Shown: one piece after another, positions 48,176 through 59,004 of the stretch | How positions within the stretch are numbered: position 1 is the stretch's first letter | Layout: each line of letters starts with the position of its first letter | NCBI GenBank assembly: GCA_963828705.1 | Contig: CAWHGA010000050.1 | Coordinates: 1-64,000, forward strand | DNA: 64,000 nucleotides | Direction of reading: 5' to 3' | Origin: CAWDJT01 sp963828705 | GTDB taxonomy: Bacteria; Desulfobacterota; Syntrophobacteria; Syntrophobacterales; Syntrophobacteraceae | Position numbers and translations under genes: made by a program | Notes under the pieces: model-generated | Database searches by the model: none | What the model was told of the DNA's origin: nothing | The model's input: the letters and a program-made list of their open reading frames with translations, nothing else

Positions 48176-48796
48176 TCAACGGCAAAAGGCCTGTGTCGAT
48201 GGCGGTCTATCTGCGCTGTCGGCACTAAGGATCAAAGCAGATCTCGTTTCCCAGTTGCCGGCCAGACAAGATTCCAACCAATAGCTCAGATCACCGGACT
48301 GGAGACAGGAGTTGAGCTGGCGACAGACCACTCGATCGGTGGGGAAAGCTAGATCGACGGTTTCAGAGATGTCCCGGATGGGAAAGAATCGAGCATCGCT
48401 GGCATCCGATCCTGGCTGCAGTGTACCTCCCAAACGCCTTCCCCAGAACCAAATGCCCACTGTCTGATGGTCCTGTTGGTGAAAGTTGGAATGGACGGCG
48501 AAAGCTGGTCCCACGGCCACTTCCAGGCCAGTTTCTTCCAGGAATTCGCGGCGGGCCGCAATGCGTATGTCTTCGTCCCATTCCAGGTGGCCACAGGGGA
48601 TACACCAGAGCCCTTCATGCGATCCCAGACGGCGCACCAGCAACAGCTGTTCGTCTTCTACCACCAGCACAGCGACGCCTACGGTCGGGTTGCGGTATTG
48701 AACATAACCGCAATGGTGGCAGTGCGGCCGCAATCTGTCATGGAGCAGTTCCTGGCGGAGAGGTTTTCCACAAACGGGGCAAAAACGAAACAACAT
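48176..48796 (-). CDS. Nudix hydrolase with zinc ribbon (NudC-like)
   Basis: About 206 residues. An N-terminal four-Cys zinc ribbon (FCPVCGKPL, HCHHCGYVQ) precedes the Nudix box GHLEWDEDIRIAARREFLEETGLEV-type motif with the REFLEETG core near residue 84. It hydrolyses a nucleoside diphosphate linked to another group, possibly NADH. The ATG at 48796 has AGGAGAG; TTG 48799 is less likely. Confidence 0.88.
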   Translation of the reverse strand: MLFRFCPVCGKPLRQELLHDRLRPHCHHCGYVQYRNPTVGVAVLVVEDEQLLLVRRLGSHEGLWCIPCGHLEWDEDIRIAARREFLEETGLEVAVGPAFAVHSNFHQQDHQTVGIWFWGRRLGGTLQPGSDASDARFFPIRDISETVDLAFPTDRVVCRQLNSCLQSGDLSYWLESCLAGNWETRSALILSADSADRPPSTQAFCR

Positions 48797-48976
48797 CAAT
48801 CTCTCCTGATGCCGGCAGCGTCGATAGCGCCTGGTGTCATCCCGGCAAAGCCGGATGAACCCCTCTTCACTCCAACCGCATACCTCGTGCCAATCCGGTG
48901 AGCCTCCAAGGGCATTTTCTGCTTAGCCGGCTTGGCGACTTTGGCGATAGTCGGAGGGGCTTCATGTGAGCACCTG

Positions 48977-49690
48977 TCAAGCCGGTTCGTGGTCCTCTGT
49001 ATCTGCCTTGAGGACATAACCGGCTCCGCGAACGGTGTGAATCAGCTGCGGTTGTCCAGCCCGTTCGATCTTCTCCCGCAACCTGCAGATATGGACTTCC
49101 ACCACATTGGTGGATGACGGCGTACTATAACCCCACACGCGCTGGAGAAGGTCCTGACGGCCAATGACCTCACCACTGTGACGCATCAAGCACTCCAGAA
49201 GATGGAATTCGACCGGGCGGAGGTCGATGGCCTCGTCACCGCGAAAGGCTCGTCGTGCTACCAAGTCGAGGTTCAGATCCGCAACCTGCAGATGGGTTAT
49301 GGGTTGCGGACTGCGAACGCGCCGCAGCAAACTGTGGACTCGAGCCAGCAGTTCGGTAAAGGCGAATGGCTTGACCAGGTAATCATCGGCGCCGATATTG
49401 AGGCCGGTTACGCGATCTTCGACGTGGTCCTTGCCGCTAAGAATAAGCACCGGCGTATCGATGGCCTGTCCCCGGAGCCGCTGAAGGACTTCCAAGCCAT
49501 CCATGTCCGGTAGCATGATATCGATGATGAGAGCGTCAAACGGGTTCTGACTGGCCAGCCGTAACCCATCCCGGCCGTTGCTGGCGACTTCAACGGTGAA
49601 ACCGGCCCGGGTGAGGGCTCCATGAAGGAGTTCCAGGATCTGCAGATCATCATCGATAACCAGAATCCGGGTTTGATGGAGGGCTTCCAT
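48977..49690 (-). CDS. OmpR-family response regulator
   Basis: 237 residues. Receiver domain with acidic pocket VIDDD, phosphorylated Asp in DALIIDIMLPDMDGLE, and Lys in DDYLVKPFAF; then a winged-helix DNA-binding domain (VEFHLLECLMRHSGEVIGRQ, VVEVHICRLREKIE, IHTVRGAGYVL). ATG 49690 has GGAGGAAACC upstream. No histidine kinase is adjacent, so it is an orphan regulator in this window. Confidence 0.92.
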   Translation of the reverse strand: MEALHQTRILVIDDDLQILELLHGALTRAGFTVEVASNGRDGLRLASQNPFDALIIDIMLPDMDGLEVLQRLRGQAIDTPVLILSGKDHVEDRVTGLNIGADDYLVKPFAFTELLARVHSLLRRVRSPQPITHLQVADLNLDLVARRAFRGDEAIDLRPVEFHLLECLMRHSGEVIGRQDLLQRVWGYSTPSSTNVVEVHICRLREKIERAGQPQLIHTVRGAGYVLKADTEDHEPA

Positions 49691-49915
49691 GGTTTCCTCC
49701 CAATGGTCACACTGGCTTCATTGCCTCTGGGGAACGCCGGGCAGGCTACCGTGCCCATGGCAGCGCTAAGCCAGGTTTCGACATGGTGGTGACGGTAGTG
49801 CGAAACTGCTATCCGGAGCCGTGAGTCGGTTGTGCAATGGAACATCCAAAAGATAGTGCAATGAGCCGGAGAGAGCAAGAGACGCGTTGTTGTCGCGGGG
49901 CGTGTGACTTGGTTT

Positions 49916-50825
49916 TCAGCTCTTCAATCGGGAAGCAAGTGCCGCAAGATGCTGGCGAGACTTGATGCCGGCGACCCACTCGGAGGGGATGGCGTCCCAA
50001 CCGTGGTGCGCGGCCATCACAGCTCCCACCAGGATGCCACGGGCGGCGGAATCGCCGCCGGCCATGATTCCATCGATAAGCGCCTCGGCCAGATTGTCCT
50101 CGTGTCTGGCAAGCAGCTGGATGACTGCAGGAAACGCATGTGATGCGTGACAGCTCTGTCCCAGGTTGCCAATGGCGGTGATGCTGTCCATGGCGGCAAG
50201 CTGCTTGCCGGTTGCCACCCAGCCAGCTAGAGGAGTTGTGGTGGGCAAGCCGGTGGCGACCTCATCGACGGCTACCAGTGGAGATTGCCCATGAAGTACC
50301 CTCCAAAGGACTCGGGCGAAAAACTCGGCGGATTCTATCACTTCCGGGTTGTTGTGAGTCATTTGGGTTTGTTGACGGGCTGCCCGGAGCAGTTCATCCA
50401 GATCCTGGTGATAGCATAAAACTAATGGCACCATGCGCGCGGCCCCGGCCAGGTCGTTGGAGGGCGAACCGGCATCCGCGGGGCTTGCCCCGCGGGCGAA
50501 GTTCTCCAGAGTGGTCCGGGTAGCCTTATCGACGTAGCCGTGATAGTCGGCAAAGAGTGCCCGCCAGCGCCAGGCAAAATCGTCCAAGTCAAACCCATTG
50601 CACGCCGCCACGCGACTCCAGCAGGACCAGCATCTGATCGCCGTAATGAGTAAATTCGCCTTTGTCCTTGCCGAAATGGTAAGAACCCTCGGCAGGTTTC
50701 AGAAATTGGTTCAGCCGACCGAATTCCTTGGCCAACTTGCCGGTATCGTAGATCCAGTGCGCCGGCAAGGCCAGAGCATCAGCGGCGAAGGCGGCAACAA
50801 GTGCGGCCTGCACTTTGGTCTTCAT
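49916..50825 (-). CDS. ADP-ribosylglycohydrolase-family protein, frameshifted
   Basis: About 303 codons. ATG 50825 has GGAGG upstream. Motifs: FAADALALPAHWIYD, then EFTHYGDQMLVLLES, and in the last third IMAGGDSAARGILVGAV. The usual metal-binding TDD and GGDTDT are changed to THYGDQ and GGDSAARG, as in one branch of the family, so removal of ADP-ribose is not certain. One frame change near 50605. Confidence 0.82.
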
Positions 50826-51067
50826 GAGCGATCCTCCGTAAGGTCAGGGGCCGGTATTGGGTTTGACTGCCGGCCTAGCATGAAGTGCGGATCAGAGCCT
50901 GTCTGCCCCGTCCCCCCCACTTGTGGGTGGCGACGGGTATTCTCACGCTCTTGGGTCAATCTCCACTCGCGTCTCGCCAAGACACTAGTATAAAATATGA
51001 AACAGGCTGGTCGCTCGAGCGTGCTATACACTCGGGGTAACCCAAAACCCGAAGAAAGGACCACCCC
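50826..51067. other. Intergenic region upstream of the IS110 fragment
   Basis: No gene. The last 60-80 bases (with TATAAAATATGAAAC and CGGGGTAACCC) probably belong to the left end of the truncated IS110 element. Confidence 0.35.
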
Positions 51068-51180
51068 ATGGGAAAAATAGCTTACGTTGGCTGTTGATTA
51101 CCACATCAATACCGTCTCAGTGGCAGTTTTGGTTGGTGGCGCAAGTGATTTTTTCGACAGCATTCACATCAAAAATGAGG
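51068..51180 (+). pseudogene. N-terminal fragment of an IS110-family transposase
   Basis: AAAGGA then ATG 51068 starts MGKIAYVG; one inserted T (GGCTGTTGAT for GGCGTTGAT) creates a false TGA, after which VDYHINTVSVAVLVGG and the IHIKNE stretch continue the typical start of IS110 transposases (catalytic Asp in VDYH). The match ends at about 51180, where the FchA-like gene begins, so the rest of the element is gone. Confidence 0.65.
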
Positions 51181-51188
51181 TTTTTGCC

Positions 51189-51826
51189 ATGACCAGAACC
51201 AACCGTCACCTTCCTTCCTGGACGATCTTGCCAGACCCCGGCCCGATCCGGGTGGCGGGTCCGCCACCGCCTATGCTGCCCTGGTGGCTTTAGCCTTGGG
51301 TGAGAAGGTCACGCGCCTGGAGTTGGGACGCTGCCGACCAGAGCAGACCCACCGCAGATTCTGGGGTGAACAACTCCATGGAATCATGCAATTGCAGCAG
51401 GATTTTTCCCGATTGTGCCACAGGGATGTCCTGGCATACCAGCAGGTTGCCCGCGCTCTGTCAGGTACGGCCGAGCGTGATCAGCGACAGCGACAGACTG
51501 CGGTTGAGGAGGCCATCGAGTGCCCTCGGCAAGTGATGGCGACCGTTTGCTTGGCACTAGCGACCGCACAGGCCCTCGGCACCCAATGCCGGCAACACTT
51601 GGTGGGCGATGTGCTGGTGGCGGTGGAACTGCTGGGAGCGGTACTTCTGGGAGCCCACCACATCGCGGTGGCTAATGTCCCCTGGTTGGAGGAGAGTCAA
51701 CAGCAAGTGGCGATGCTTGAGGGTCTCCATAAGGAGCTGCGGGAGGGACTTGACCATCTGGCTGTGGTTCGAGATGAGCTGGCGGGACGCCTGCTGGTGG
51801 GCGCACACCCAGAAGGTGCCGCGTGA
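51189..51826 (+). CDS. fchA: FchA-like methenyl-THF cyclohydrolase / cyclodeaminase, frameshifted
   Basis: About 212 codons, the usual size of the cyclodeaminase/cyclohydrolase family. The family landmark PGGGSATAYAALVALALGEKV is recovered by one frame change near 51235. The C-terminal helical part (QHLVGDVLVAVELLGAVLLG, HHIAVANVPWL) is in one frame. It acts on methenyl- or formimino-tetrahydrofolate. ATG 51189 lies nine bases from the end of the IS110 fragment, so its original promoter has been replaced. Its stop overlaps the next gene by four bases. Confidence 0.8.
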
Positions 51827-52616
51827 TTCTCGCTGCCGACAATCTCCATGCGCTCAATCCCGTGGTGTCCGAAGCCCTCAAACGGCTGGATCCCCATCCT
51901 ATCCAGGAGCTTGCCAGGCGCTGTGCGCTTCGCGGGGTGGAATTCATCGACATCAATCCCGGATATCTGTCCAGACGTCACGAGGATCGCATGGCATTCA
52001 TGGTGGAGGCGGTTCAAGAAGCAACTTCGCTACGCTTGATTCTGGACAGCCCCAATCCGCGCTTGCTCGCACTGGGGCTCGCGGTTTGCCGCGACAAACC
52101 ATTGCTCAATGCGCTTTCCCTGGAGCCACACAAACTACAGGAAATCTTGCCGCTAGCGCTGGAACACGGCACTCCGTTGGTGTTGCTGCTGATGGATCAG
52201 CGATCTCGGTGCCAGCCAGCATCGAGGGGAAAATCGCATTGGCTGTCGAACTGCGTGAGCGTGCGCTGGCGGCCGGGATGAAGGCTGCAGACCTGATCTT
52301 GGACCCGGTGATGCCCAACATCACCTGGCCCGACGCCTATGCCCAGGTCAGCGCTGTAATCACGTTAGTGCGCCTGCTGTCCGGATGGTCGGTGTTTCCG
52401 GAACCCATGACCACCATGGTGGGCTTGTCCAACTTGTTGAGTGGCCAGCGGCGGCGGTTTCCCGTGAGCCTCGAACATCACTGCCTCGGTCTGCTGGCGG
52501 GTGCCGGCCTGCATGTGGCGTTGGCAAACGTCTTGCGCCCGGACTTGATGTCCACATTCCGGCTGATCCGGCCTATGATCCAGGAAGAACGCTCGGATGG
52601 AGGAACCGCCCCATGA
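51823..52616 (+). CDS. Pterin-binding methyltransferase (AcsE-like), frameshifted
   Basis: About 264 codons. VEFIDINPGYLSRRHEDRMAF-type first strand, LILDSPNPRLLALGLAVC and LILDPVMPNITWPDAY fit the dihydropteroate-synthase-like TIM barrel of methyltetrahydrofolate:corrinoid methyltransferases. One frame change near 52197. GTG start at 51823 (GTGA overlap). With FchA it suggests a C1 branch feeding a corrinoid protein. Confidence 0.82.
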
Positions 52617-53415
52617 AAGTTATGACCCACCACGATTTTCACGATGTCTACACCAAAGAACCGGCGGCGGCACCGGGACGAATTGAAGCGATATTGAGGG
52701 CTATTGAGCCCGAAGTAACCCTGGAAGAAGCGGAACCCGCCGGCTGGGACGATATCGAAGCCGTCACAGCGGTGACCATGTTGATTCGGTTACGCGGCGC
52801 GGTCTCTACAAGATCGCCGCTCTGGCGGCGGGAGCCACCATTCAGGCCGCCGTTATCGGACTTTCGGAACCCAGTTTCGCTCTAGTGCGGCCACCCGGTC
52901 ACCATGCCTCGGCTGACAGCTCCTGGGGTTTCTGTTACTTCAACAATATGGCCGTCGCGCTGGACCATCTGCGGCGCCACGGCCATATCCAGACGGCCTA
53001 TGTGCTGGACTTCGATCTGCACTACGGGGATGGCACCGTCAATATCCTCAAACCAAAAGGTTACGCCGCAATTCACAACCCCATGGCCGAACACCGGGCA
53101 GTCTATCTCAAGGAGGTCGTACGCATCTGGCCGACGCCAGCGCCGACATCATCGGGGTTTCTGCCGGATTCGACAATCACTCATGGATTGGGGACAGGTA
53201 CTGCACACCGAGGACTACCACGAGATCGGGTGATGGTGCGAGAAACCTGCCGGCGCCTGGGAATTGGCTGTTTTGCGGTGCTGGAAGGCGGTTACAATCA
53301 CCAGGTGCTGGGAGAAGCCGTCCGGGCTTTCTTGCGGGGATTGCAGGGACGGTTGAGGTTGAAGGCGGCTCTGGTTGTAATGGTCTCCGAGGGGAGGCTT
53401 CGCTGGCGGGATTGA
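52613..53415 (+). CDS. Histone-deacetylase-family amidohydrolase, frameshifted
   Basis: About 265 codons. Metal-site motifs FALVRPPGHHA, VLDFDLHYGDGT and SAGFDNH, and the end VLEGGYNHQVLG are those of the acetoin-utilisation/HDAC-like family. Frame changes near 52790, 53120, 53190 and 53220. ATG overlaps the preceding stop (ATGA). Substrate unknown (acetyl-lysine, acetylpolyamine or similar). Confidence 0.82.
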
Positions 53416-53536
53416 TTCGGGTCTGGTGAGAGGCCGCTCCCGCCGCGGGTGTGATTCAATAATGTTGTTCGCGGCGGTTTGGAAGGGCATCATCCAACCC
53501 AAGTCTGTCTGAGCTGAGCCTCTTGCAAGACTACTT

Positions 53537-53641
53537 CCGTTCATGGTTTCGATACCTCACCACGAACGGAAAACCTGCACGTTACGGATGCAGAATTCCG
53601 TTCGTCCTAGAGGTAACGAAGCCTGTCCTGAGGAATCGAAT
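53537..53641. repeat. Dispersed CGTTCGTG...GAACG repeat
   Basis: CCGTTCATGGTTTCGATACC..CACGAACGG followed by ATTCCGTTCGTCCTAGAGG and CTGAGGAATCGAATGG, a decayed copy of the family at 28911 and 44282. The rest of the 53416-53708 gap shows nothing. Confidence 0.6.
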
Positions 53642-53708
53642 GGGGAGGCAAGGGCTTTTTCAAGAGGCTCCACCCGTTTTCAGGAAACTGCATTGAGAGT
53701 TCCAGCGT

Positions 53709-55334
53709 TTACCCTCTGGTACCTCCATGTCGCAGAATGCGCAGGAAGCGCTGCAAGATGTTATCCTGACGCAGGGTCTGGGCCACCTCGTCGTTGGAAA
53801 CACATTTTAACCGCTCGAGAGCGGCCGCGTTCCGGGCTGCTCGTCGGGCCACCATTTGGGAGAGCACCGTCGGGATTTCCGGATGGAGTGCGAGCAGGCA
53901 GGCGAAAGCATCCTGAGGAATTTCCAGCAATTCCACTTCTTCTCGGACGACGACGGTAGCGGTGCGCGGCAACCCCGTCATCAGACTCATCTCACCCAAG
54001 AGCGACGCCCGGACCCAGCGTCGAATTCGACCGCTTCCCTGGCGTCCTCGTACTCAACCCGCCCGTGTAGATGGCCGCGGACCACCACATAGCAACTATC
54101 GCCCGGATCACCCTGGCAAAAAAGGGTCTCGCCCGGAGTATACCGTATGCGTCGCATCTTTATGGCCACCTGCGAAGTTCCGCATCCTGCAATAGCGCTT
54201 GACCGTCCGCATCCACGAGAATGCGCGTGCAAAAATCACTGTCCTTGAGGTCACCGACACGGCGTTCGATTTCGTCATCTTGAGGGGGAAGTCGTCGTTG
54301 ATGGGAGACGACCGCCATCATGTCGTTGAGCAGCTTGTCGCTCATGGGGAAGGGGATTTCGATCCCGCGCCGTTTGAACTGATACCAGATCTTTCGGGCC
54401 ACATCGCCGTCGATGGCTCTCACGTTCATGATAGGACTCAGTCCAAAAGCGGACAACGTAATTGATGCCGAAGTCTTTGAACTCGGTGATGGTGGCATCG
54501 GGATGCGGGTCGCGAAGGACCTCGGGAACGCTCAATGCCGATTGCAGCAACGCTTCGATCACGTCACCGGGGGCGTCCGAATAGCTGGCGCCCACAGCCA
54601 CGTTATGGCGTCGCACAGGGTGTCGGTCTGCTGATGTTGTGGATGGTGGCATTGGCAACGGTGCTATTGGGTACCAGGATGATGTGGCCACCATGGGTGC
54701 GGAGGCGAGTCTCCCTCCAGTTGGTTTCGATGACGCGGCCTTCGACATCGCCGATCCTCACCCAATCGGCCGGCATCACCGAACGGGTGATGTGCATGGA
54801 CATCCCTGCCAGCAGGTTGCTCAACACCCCCTGCAGGGCAAAACCGACCACCGCGGTGAGCAGGGCAGTGGACGCGAGCAATGGGGAGATGTCGATATCC
54901 AGGATGGTTTTCAGGATTGCAAAGGCGGAGGCAACATACAAAATGGTACGAATGATCGAGGTCAGAAGGTCGGGGATGGGAAACGGACGTCCTCGGATGA
55001 TGTAAATCTCCCGAGCGATCCCTTCCACCAGGTTGAGGCTCAACACAATCACCCAGAAGGACAGCCAGGCCTTGATGTGACCAGGAATCGCGGAAATGCT
55101 TGGCTGAACGCCGGGGAAGAAGTGAAAGGCGCCCAGTAGCAGTTCGGTGATGAGAAGAACCGCCAGCGGCCGAGATATGTGACCGACGAGGTTTTTCAGG
55201 CCCAGCAGTACGCCGCGTTCGGGGTGTTCGTGGTCGCTCATGGCGCGGCGCAGCGGCAGCGTGATAGCATATGCCACAGCGAAGATCGCCAGGAGACTCA
55301 GACACTCAATGACCAATGGAAGAAAGCCGTTCAT
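53709..55334 (-). CDS. MscS-type channel with cyclic-nucleotide-binding domain, frameshifted
   Basis: About 540 codons. N-terminal four to five membrane helices, the MscS pore and beta domain (VVGFALQGVLSNLLAGMSM, IGDVEGRVIETNWRETRLRT, VPNSTVANATI), a cytoplasmic cage, and a C-terminal cNMP domain (TPGETLFCQGDPGDSCYVV) whose phosphate-binding cassette GEMSLMTGLPRTATVVV is intact. Frame changes near 54600, 54430, 54200 and 53990. This is the bCNG branch of the MscS superfamily. ATG 55334; 72 bases behind the adenylate cyclase gene. Confidence 0.83.
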
Positions 55335-55406
55335 TTTCAAGTTTTCACCAGCCGCACAGAGTGACCGGGGGTGCGTTGGCAGCCCGTCACCATGGTATGT
55401 GTTCTA

Positions 55407-57579
55407 TCACTTTTCGGTTAGGTTCCAGATTCCGTCCCAGGATGCCTCGGGCTTATCCAGCAATTCGCGGCATCGTTTGGCATAAACCGCGGAGAGTGGG
55501 TCTTTGTCAAGCACGGAAAAAACATCCAGGGCTTCAATCCAACGACCATGCTGGCAAGAAGCCAAAGCCTGATTGAACGCCTGGAGATGCTCCTCGGCCA
55601 TGGGAGTATCGGGCGTCAATGGTTGGAACACCCGAACAGGGGTATTCCGGCCTACAACCCGCAGCAAACCCATTTCTCGCCCTGGGATGGCCCCCTTGTC
55701 TGCAGCCAGGTGGATTCGGCCACCATAGTAAAAGTGTCGAAAGCCTTGTTGGCCCCCTCCAGACGGGATGCCAGGTTGGCGGCATCCCCCAAAACTGTAT
55801 AGTCGAAGCGCTGCCTCGATCCCATATTGCCGACGGTGACCGTGCCGGTATTGACGCCGAATGCGCATCCGGAATGGGGCCCCGGCCCGTCGCTCGAATT
55901 CCTGACGGCGTTGTTCAAGCTTCTCCTGACAGCGCACCGCCGTCCGACAGGCGCGCAACGCGTGGTCAGGCTGATCCAGCGGGGCGTTCCAGAAGGCGAT
56001 AATGGCATCACCTTCGTATTTGTCCAGGGTACCGTCTTCTTCCAAGATAATGTCGGTCATGTCGGTAAGGTATTCATTGAGCAGGTTGGTCAGGTCATGC
56101 GGGTCGAGACGTTCGGAAATGGAGGAAAACCCCTGAAGATCGGAAAAGAAAATCGACAGTTCACGGCGTTCGCCACCGAGTTGGAGCCGCGACGGGTCAT
56201 CCAGCAGGCGCTCAATCACCGCCGGGCTGAGGTAGTGCTGAAATGCCTGCTTATAAAACGCCTTCAGTCGGCCTTCGGTGGCGTAGTTGAGGCCCAGCGC
56301 CGACACTAGCGCAAGTGCCGTGGCGCCTTCCACAACGACAATGGGCCACCAGAAACCGAGATGGTAGCACCCCATCGCCACAACGACAGGAATAGTGAGA
56401 AAGACCGCGAAGGCAAGAATGGAATGCCGCACCTTCTTGCTGCTCACCACCATTATGGCACTGGCCTCGGCCAGCAGCAGCACCGACAGGATCACCAGCC
56501 ATCGCGGAGCATCGCGCAGGAAATCGTTGGACAGAAGATTATCCAGCACCGTGGCATGGATTTCCACCCCCGGGCCAGTCGGGCTCAGGGGTGTGGGTCG
56601 TAGGTCCTTGAGTCCGGGGGCGCTGAAACCGAAGAGCACGTAGCAGTCCTTGAAGACCTCGGGGTTGGTGATAATGGGCAGCCGGCCTTCCCGCAGGCGC
56701 AATTCCGACTGGATCACCGCAGCGGCGCCGAAGGTCTCGTGGGTCTCGGATGGACCACGGAAACGCATAATTGCCCGCTGTTGTGCGTCAACCGGGAAGC
56801 GATGCTGGCCGAGAACCACCCAGCCGTCTTCGATGTGAGCCTGCTCCATTACGGTGCTAAGATCGCTTGTTCCGCCGGAGAAGGTTGCGCGGCCGGCAAG
56901 GTAGGCGGCCACAGCCAGCGAAGGGACGGCACGGCGGTCGAACACCTGAAACAGGCGAGCGCGACGAAAAATGCTGTCGGAGTCCGATTCATCGATGATG
57001 TTAGCGAGCAAAGTGGCGCTCCGGGCTACTTCCGGAATGGGAAAGGCGCAATGGGGGACACTCAACTGCTGCAGGATCGTTCGGGCCGGTTCCTGGTCAG
57101 GGTGCGCGAAGCGCAGCGTTCTATCGGGGATATCCGGCGGCCAGGAAGTCACGGTGCCGGATTCGTCGCCGAGGGCAAGCGGCGCAACGAAGGGCGAGGC
57201 CCTGCGAATGGCCGCCTCCAGGGCCTCGTCGTCGCGCACTCCATAGGGTGATGGTTCGGTGTAGAGTCACATCAAAAATGATGGCCTTAGCCCCACCCCG
57301 CATGCAGAAATCGATGAGTGGAGCGTAGACCTCGCGTGGCCAGGGCCAGGGCCAGTGATTCTCTTCTTTCCCCCAATCCAAACTGGCCTGGTCCAGCAGG
57401 ATTATCTTGATCTTAGTCGTGGCCGGTCCGGGACGCGCCAACAGCGATACACGCCAAGTCCAGGTGGTGTACTCCCAGCGATCCAGTAGACCCGCTGACC
57501 ACAGAACCAGAGAGAATAATGCCGCCACGAAGCCGATGGCTATGCCCATTAGGGTTTTTTGAGTTCGCTTAATGACCAT
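55407..57579 (-). CDS. CHASE2-domain adenylate cyclase (class III), frameshifted
   Basis: About 724 codons: one membrane helix, an extracytoplasmic CHASE2 sensor, three membrane helices (about 56250-56500), then a class III cyclase domain. Metal Asp residues in LSIFFSDLQGFSS and DKYEGDAIIAFWNAP, with adenine-specific Lys in DKYEGD and Asp in RFDYTVLGDAANLASRLEG, which also carries the transition-state Asn and Arg. The frame changes near 57245, 55850 and 55670. ATG 57579 with GAGG upstream, 24 bases behind the M48 gene. It should make cAMP in response to an outside cue. Confidence 0.87.
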
Positions 57580-57603
57580 AGAGGGCAACCTCGATCACCA
57601 ATA

Positions 57604-58518
57604 TCAGCCGGCCCCGAAGGTCTGCTGAAAACGAGCCTGGCGCGGCGCGGGCGGCGGAGCTGTGCTGGGGCTGCCGGCAAGCGCCTGGATCTGGCTAATG
57701 CGGTCTTGAGGGTCGGGATGGGTCTTGGCAAAGCCGGCGCCACCGGGTTTGAGTTGTGTCTTCATGACCGTCAGCATGTCCACCAGAGCGTAAGGGTTGT
57801 AGCCCACGCGTTTGAGGATGGTGATCGCGGCCTCATCGGCCTGACGTTCCAGCTCCCGGGAGTAGCCGCTGGTTACCAGGGTGTTGACGACGTCGCCTAC
57901 GGAACCCTCGAAGTGCTGGGTCAACTCCGCCAATTGCGTCCGCTCGTAGCCTGTTTGAGCACCTTCCCCGGCGATAATGGTCAGGGCCGAGGTCAACCGG
58001 CTGCTTTTGATGGCTCGAAGCCCATCCTGGTTCTGCACGTGGCCGATTTCATGGGCCAATACCGCTGCCAGAGCGTCTTCAGTCTTGCAGCAGCGCAGCA
58101 TGCCTCGGGTCACCAGAATCAAGCCGCCCGGAGCGGCGAAAGCATTGATTTCCGGGGAATCGATAACCTGGAAATGGTAGCCGCCGAAGGTCTGTGGTCG
58201 ATTGGATGCCTGTGCCAGGGTCTGACCGATCATATTCACATAGCGGTTGAGTTCAGGGTTGGTGAAGGGGCGAAATTGGTAGAGCACGTTCGCTGCCACC
58301 GCTCGCCCAATGTAGTATTCCTGTTCCGGGGTGATGTCTTCGAACGACTTGCCCACGGCTTTGGCACTGCGGGTGATGGATTCGGCTTGGCCATGAGTGA
58401 TGGTTCCGGAGGCCACTCCCACGGCCGTGCCTACGTCCACCACGGGTTGCATGGTCTCACAGGCGCTCAGCGCGGCCATCAGGATACCCAGAAGGAGAAA
58501 GATCCATTTCGTTTTCAT
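57604..58518 (-). CDS. M48-family metalloprotease lipoprotein
   Basis: Intact, 304 residues. Lipoprotein signal ending in MAALSA-C (Cys 20), zinc motif VLAHEIGHVQNQ with the third ligand in ELERQADEAAI. BepA/YcaL-type proteases of this kind act in the periplasm on outer-membrane protein assembly. ATG 58518 overlaps the stop of the SH3 gene (ATGA). Confidence 0.92.
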   Translation of the reverse strand: MKTKWIFLLLGILMAALSACETMQPVVDVGTAVGVASGTITHGQAESITRSAKAVGKSFEDITPEQEYYIGRAVAANVLYQFRPFTNPELNRYVNMIGQTLAQASNRPQTFGGYHFQVIDSPEINAFAAPGGLILVTRGMLRCCKTEDALAAVLAHEIGHVQNQDGLRAIKSSRLTSALTIIAGEGAQTGYERTQLAELTQHFEGSVGDVVNTLVTSGYSRELERQADEAAITILKRVGYNPYALVDMLTVMKTQLKPGGAGFAKTHPDPQDRISQIQALAGSPSTAPPPAPRQARFQQTFGAG

Positions 58519-59004
58519 TTGCCACCTCCCACACTGGGCTTGACTGCCCCCTTTTCGAGGAACGCCAGCATTTCGGGAGGAGCTATCTTGACTCGTTCCA
58601 TCTGATCGACGGCGGCGAAGTCGGCATTGCGATGACCTCTGCGGTACTCGGCCTCGACGTCGGCGTTAAACCCCTTGCCGGCCAAAGCCAGTTCCCTGCC
58701 GGAGGCTTTGGTCTGGGCGTCGGTACTACCGCTCCGGAGGCTGATGAGCTTGGTTGTCAGCGCGGAACTATGGATCCAGCCCTTCTGGCCTTTGCAGCTG
58801 ACTTCCATCCAATCGCCCTGCTGCTGCAGGACGTCCACCTGGTCCGCATAGCTAACAGCGGCGACCACTGTCCCCAAGAAGGAAGGGGTGGCGCGAAGCT
58901 GCCCATCCCGCACCTGGACACTCATGGTGCCCGATGCCGACCAGGTTGTCGACACCAGCAGCCAAGAGGATGCCAATACCCAATAAAGAGTTCCATTTAA
59001 CCAT
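58515..59004 (-). CDS. Exported bacterial-SH3-domain protein, frameshifted
   Basis: About 162 codons. ATG 59004 has AAAGGAGG upstream. A signal peptide (LLGIGILLAAG) is followed after one frame change near 58940 by an SH3-like domain (MSVQVRDGQLRATPSFLG, VLQQQGDWMEVSCKGQKGW, HSSALTTK). Paired with the M48 protease, probably periplasmic. Confidence 0.8.

Noticed and set aside
51068..51130. Possible selenocysteine codon (TGT-TGA) in MGKIAYVGC
   Set aside because: A single inserted T explains the TGA, and removing it restores the IS110 transposase start; no SECIS-like hairpin was apparent.
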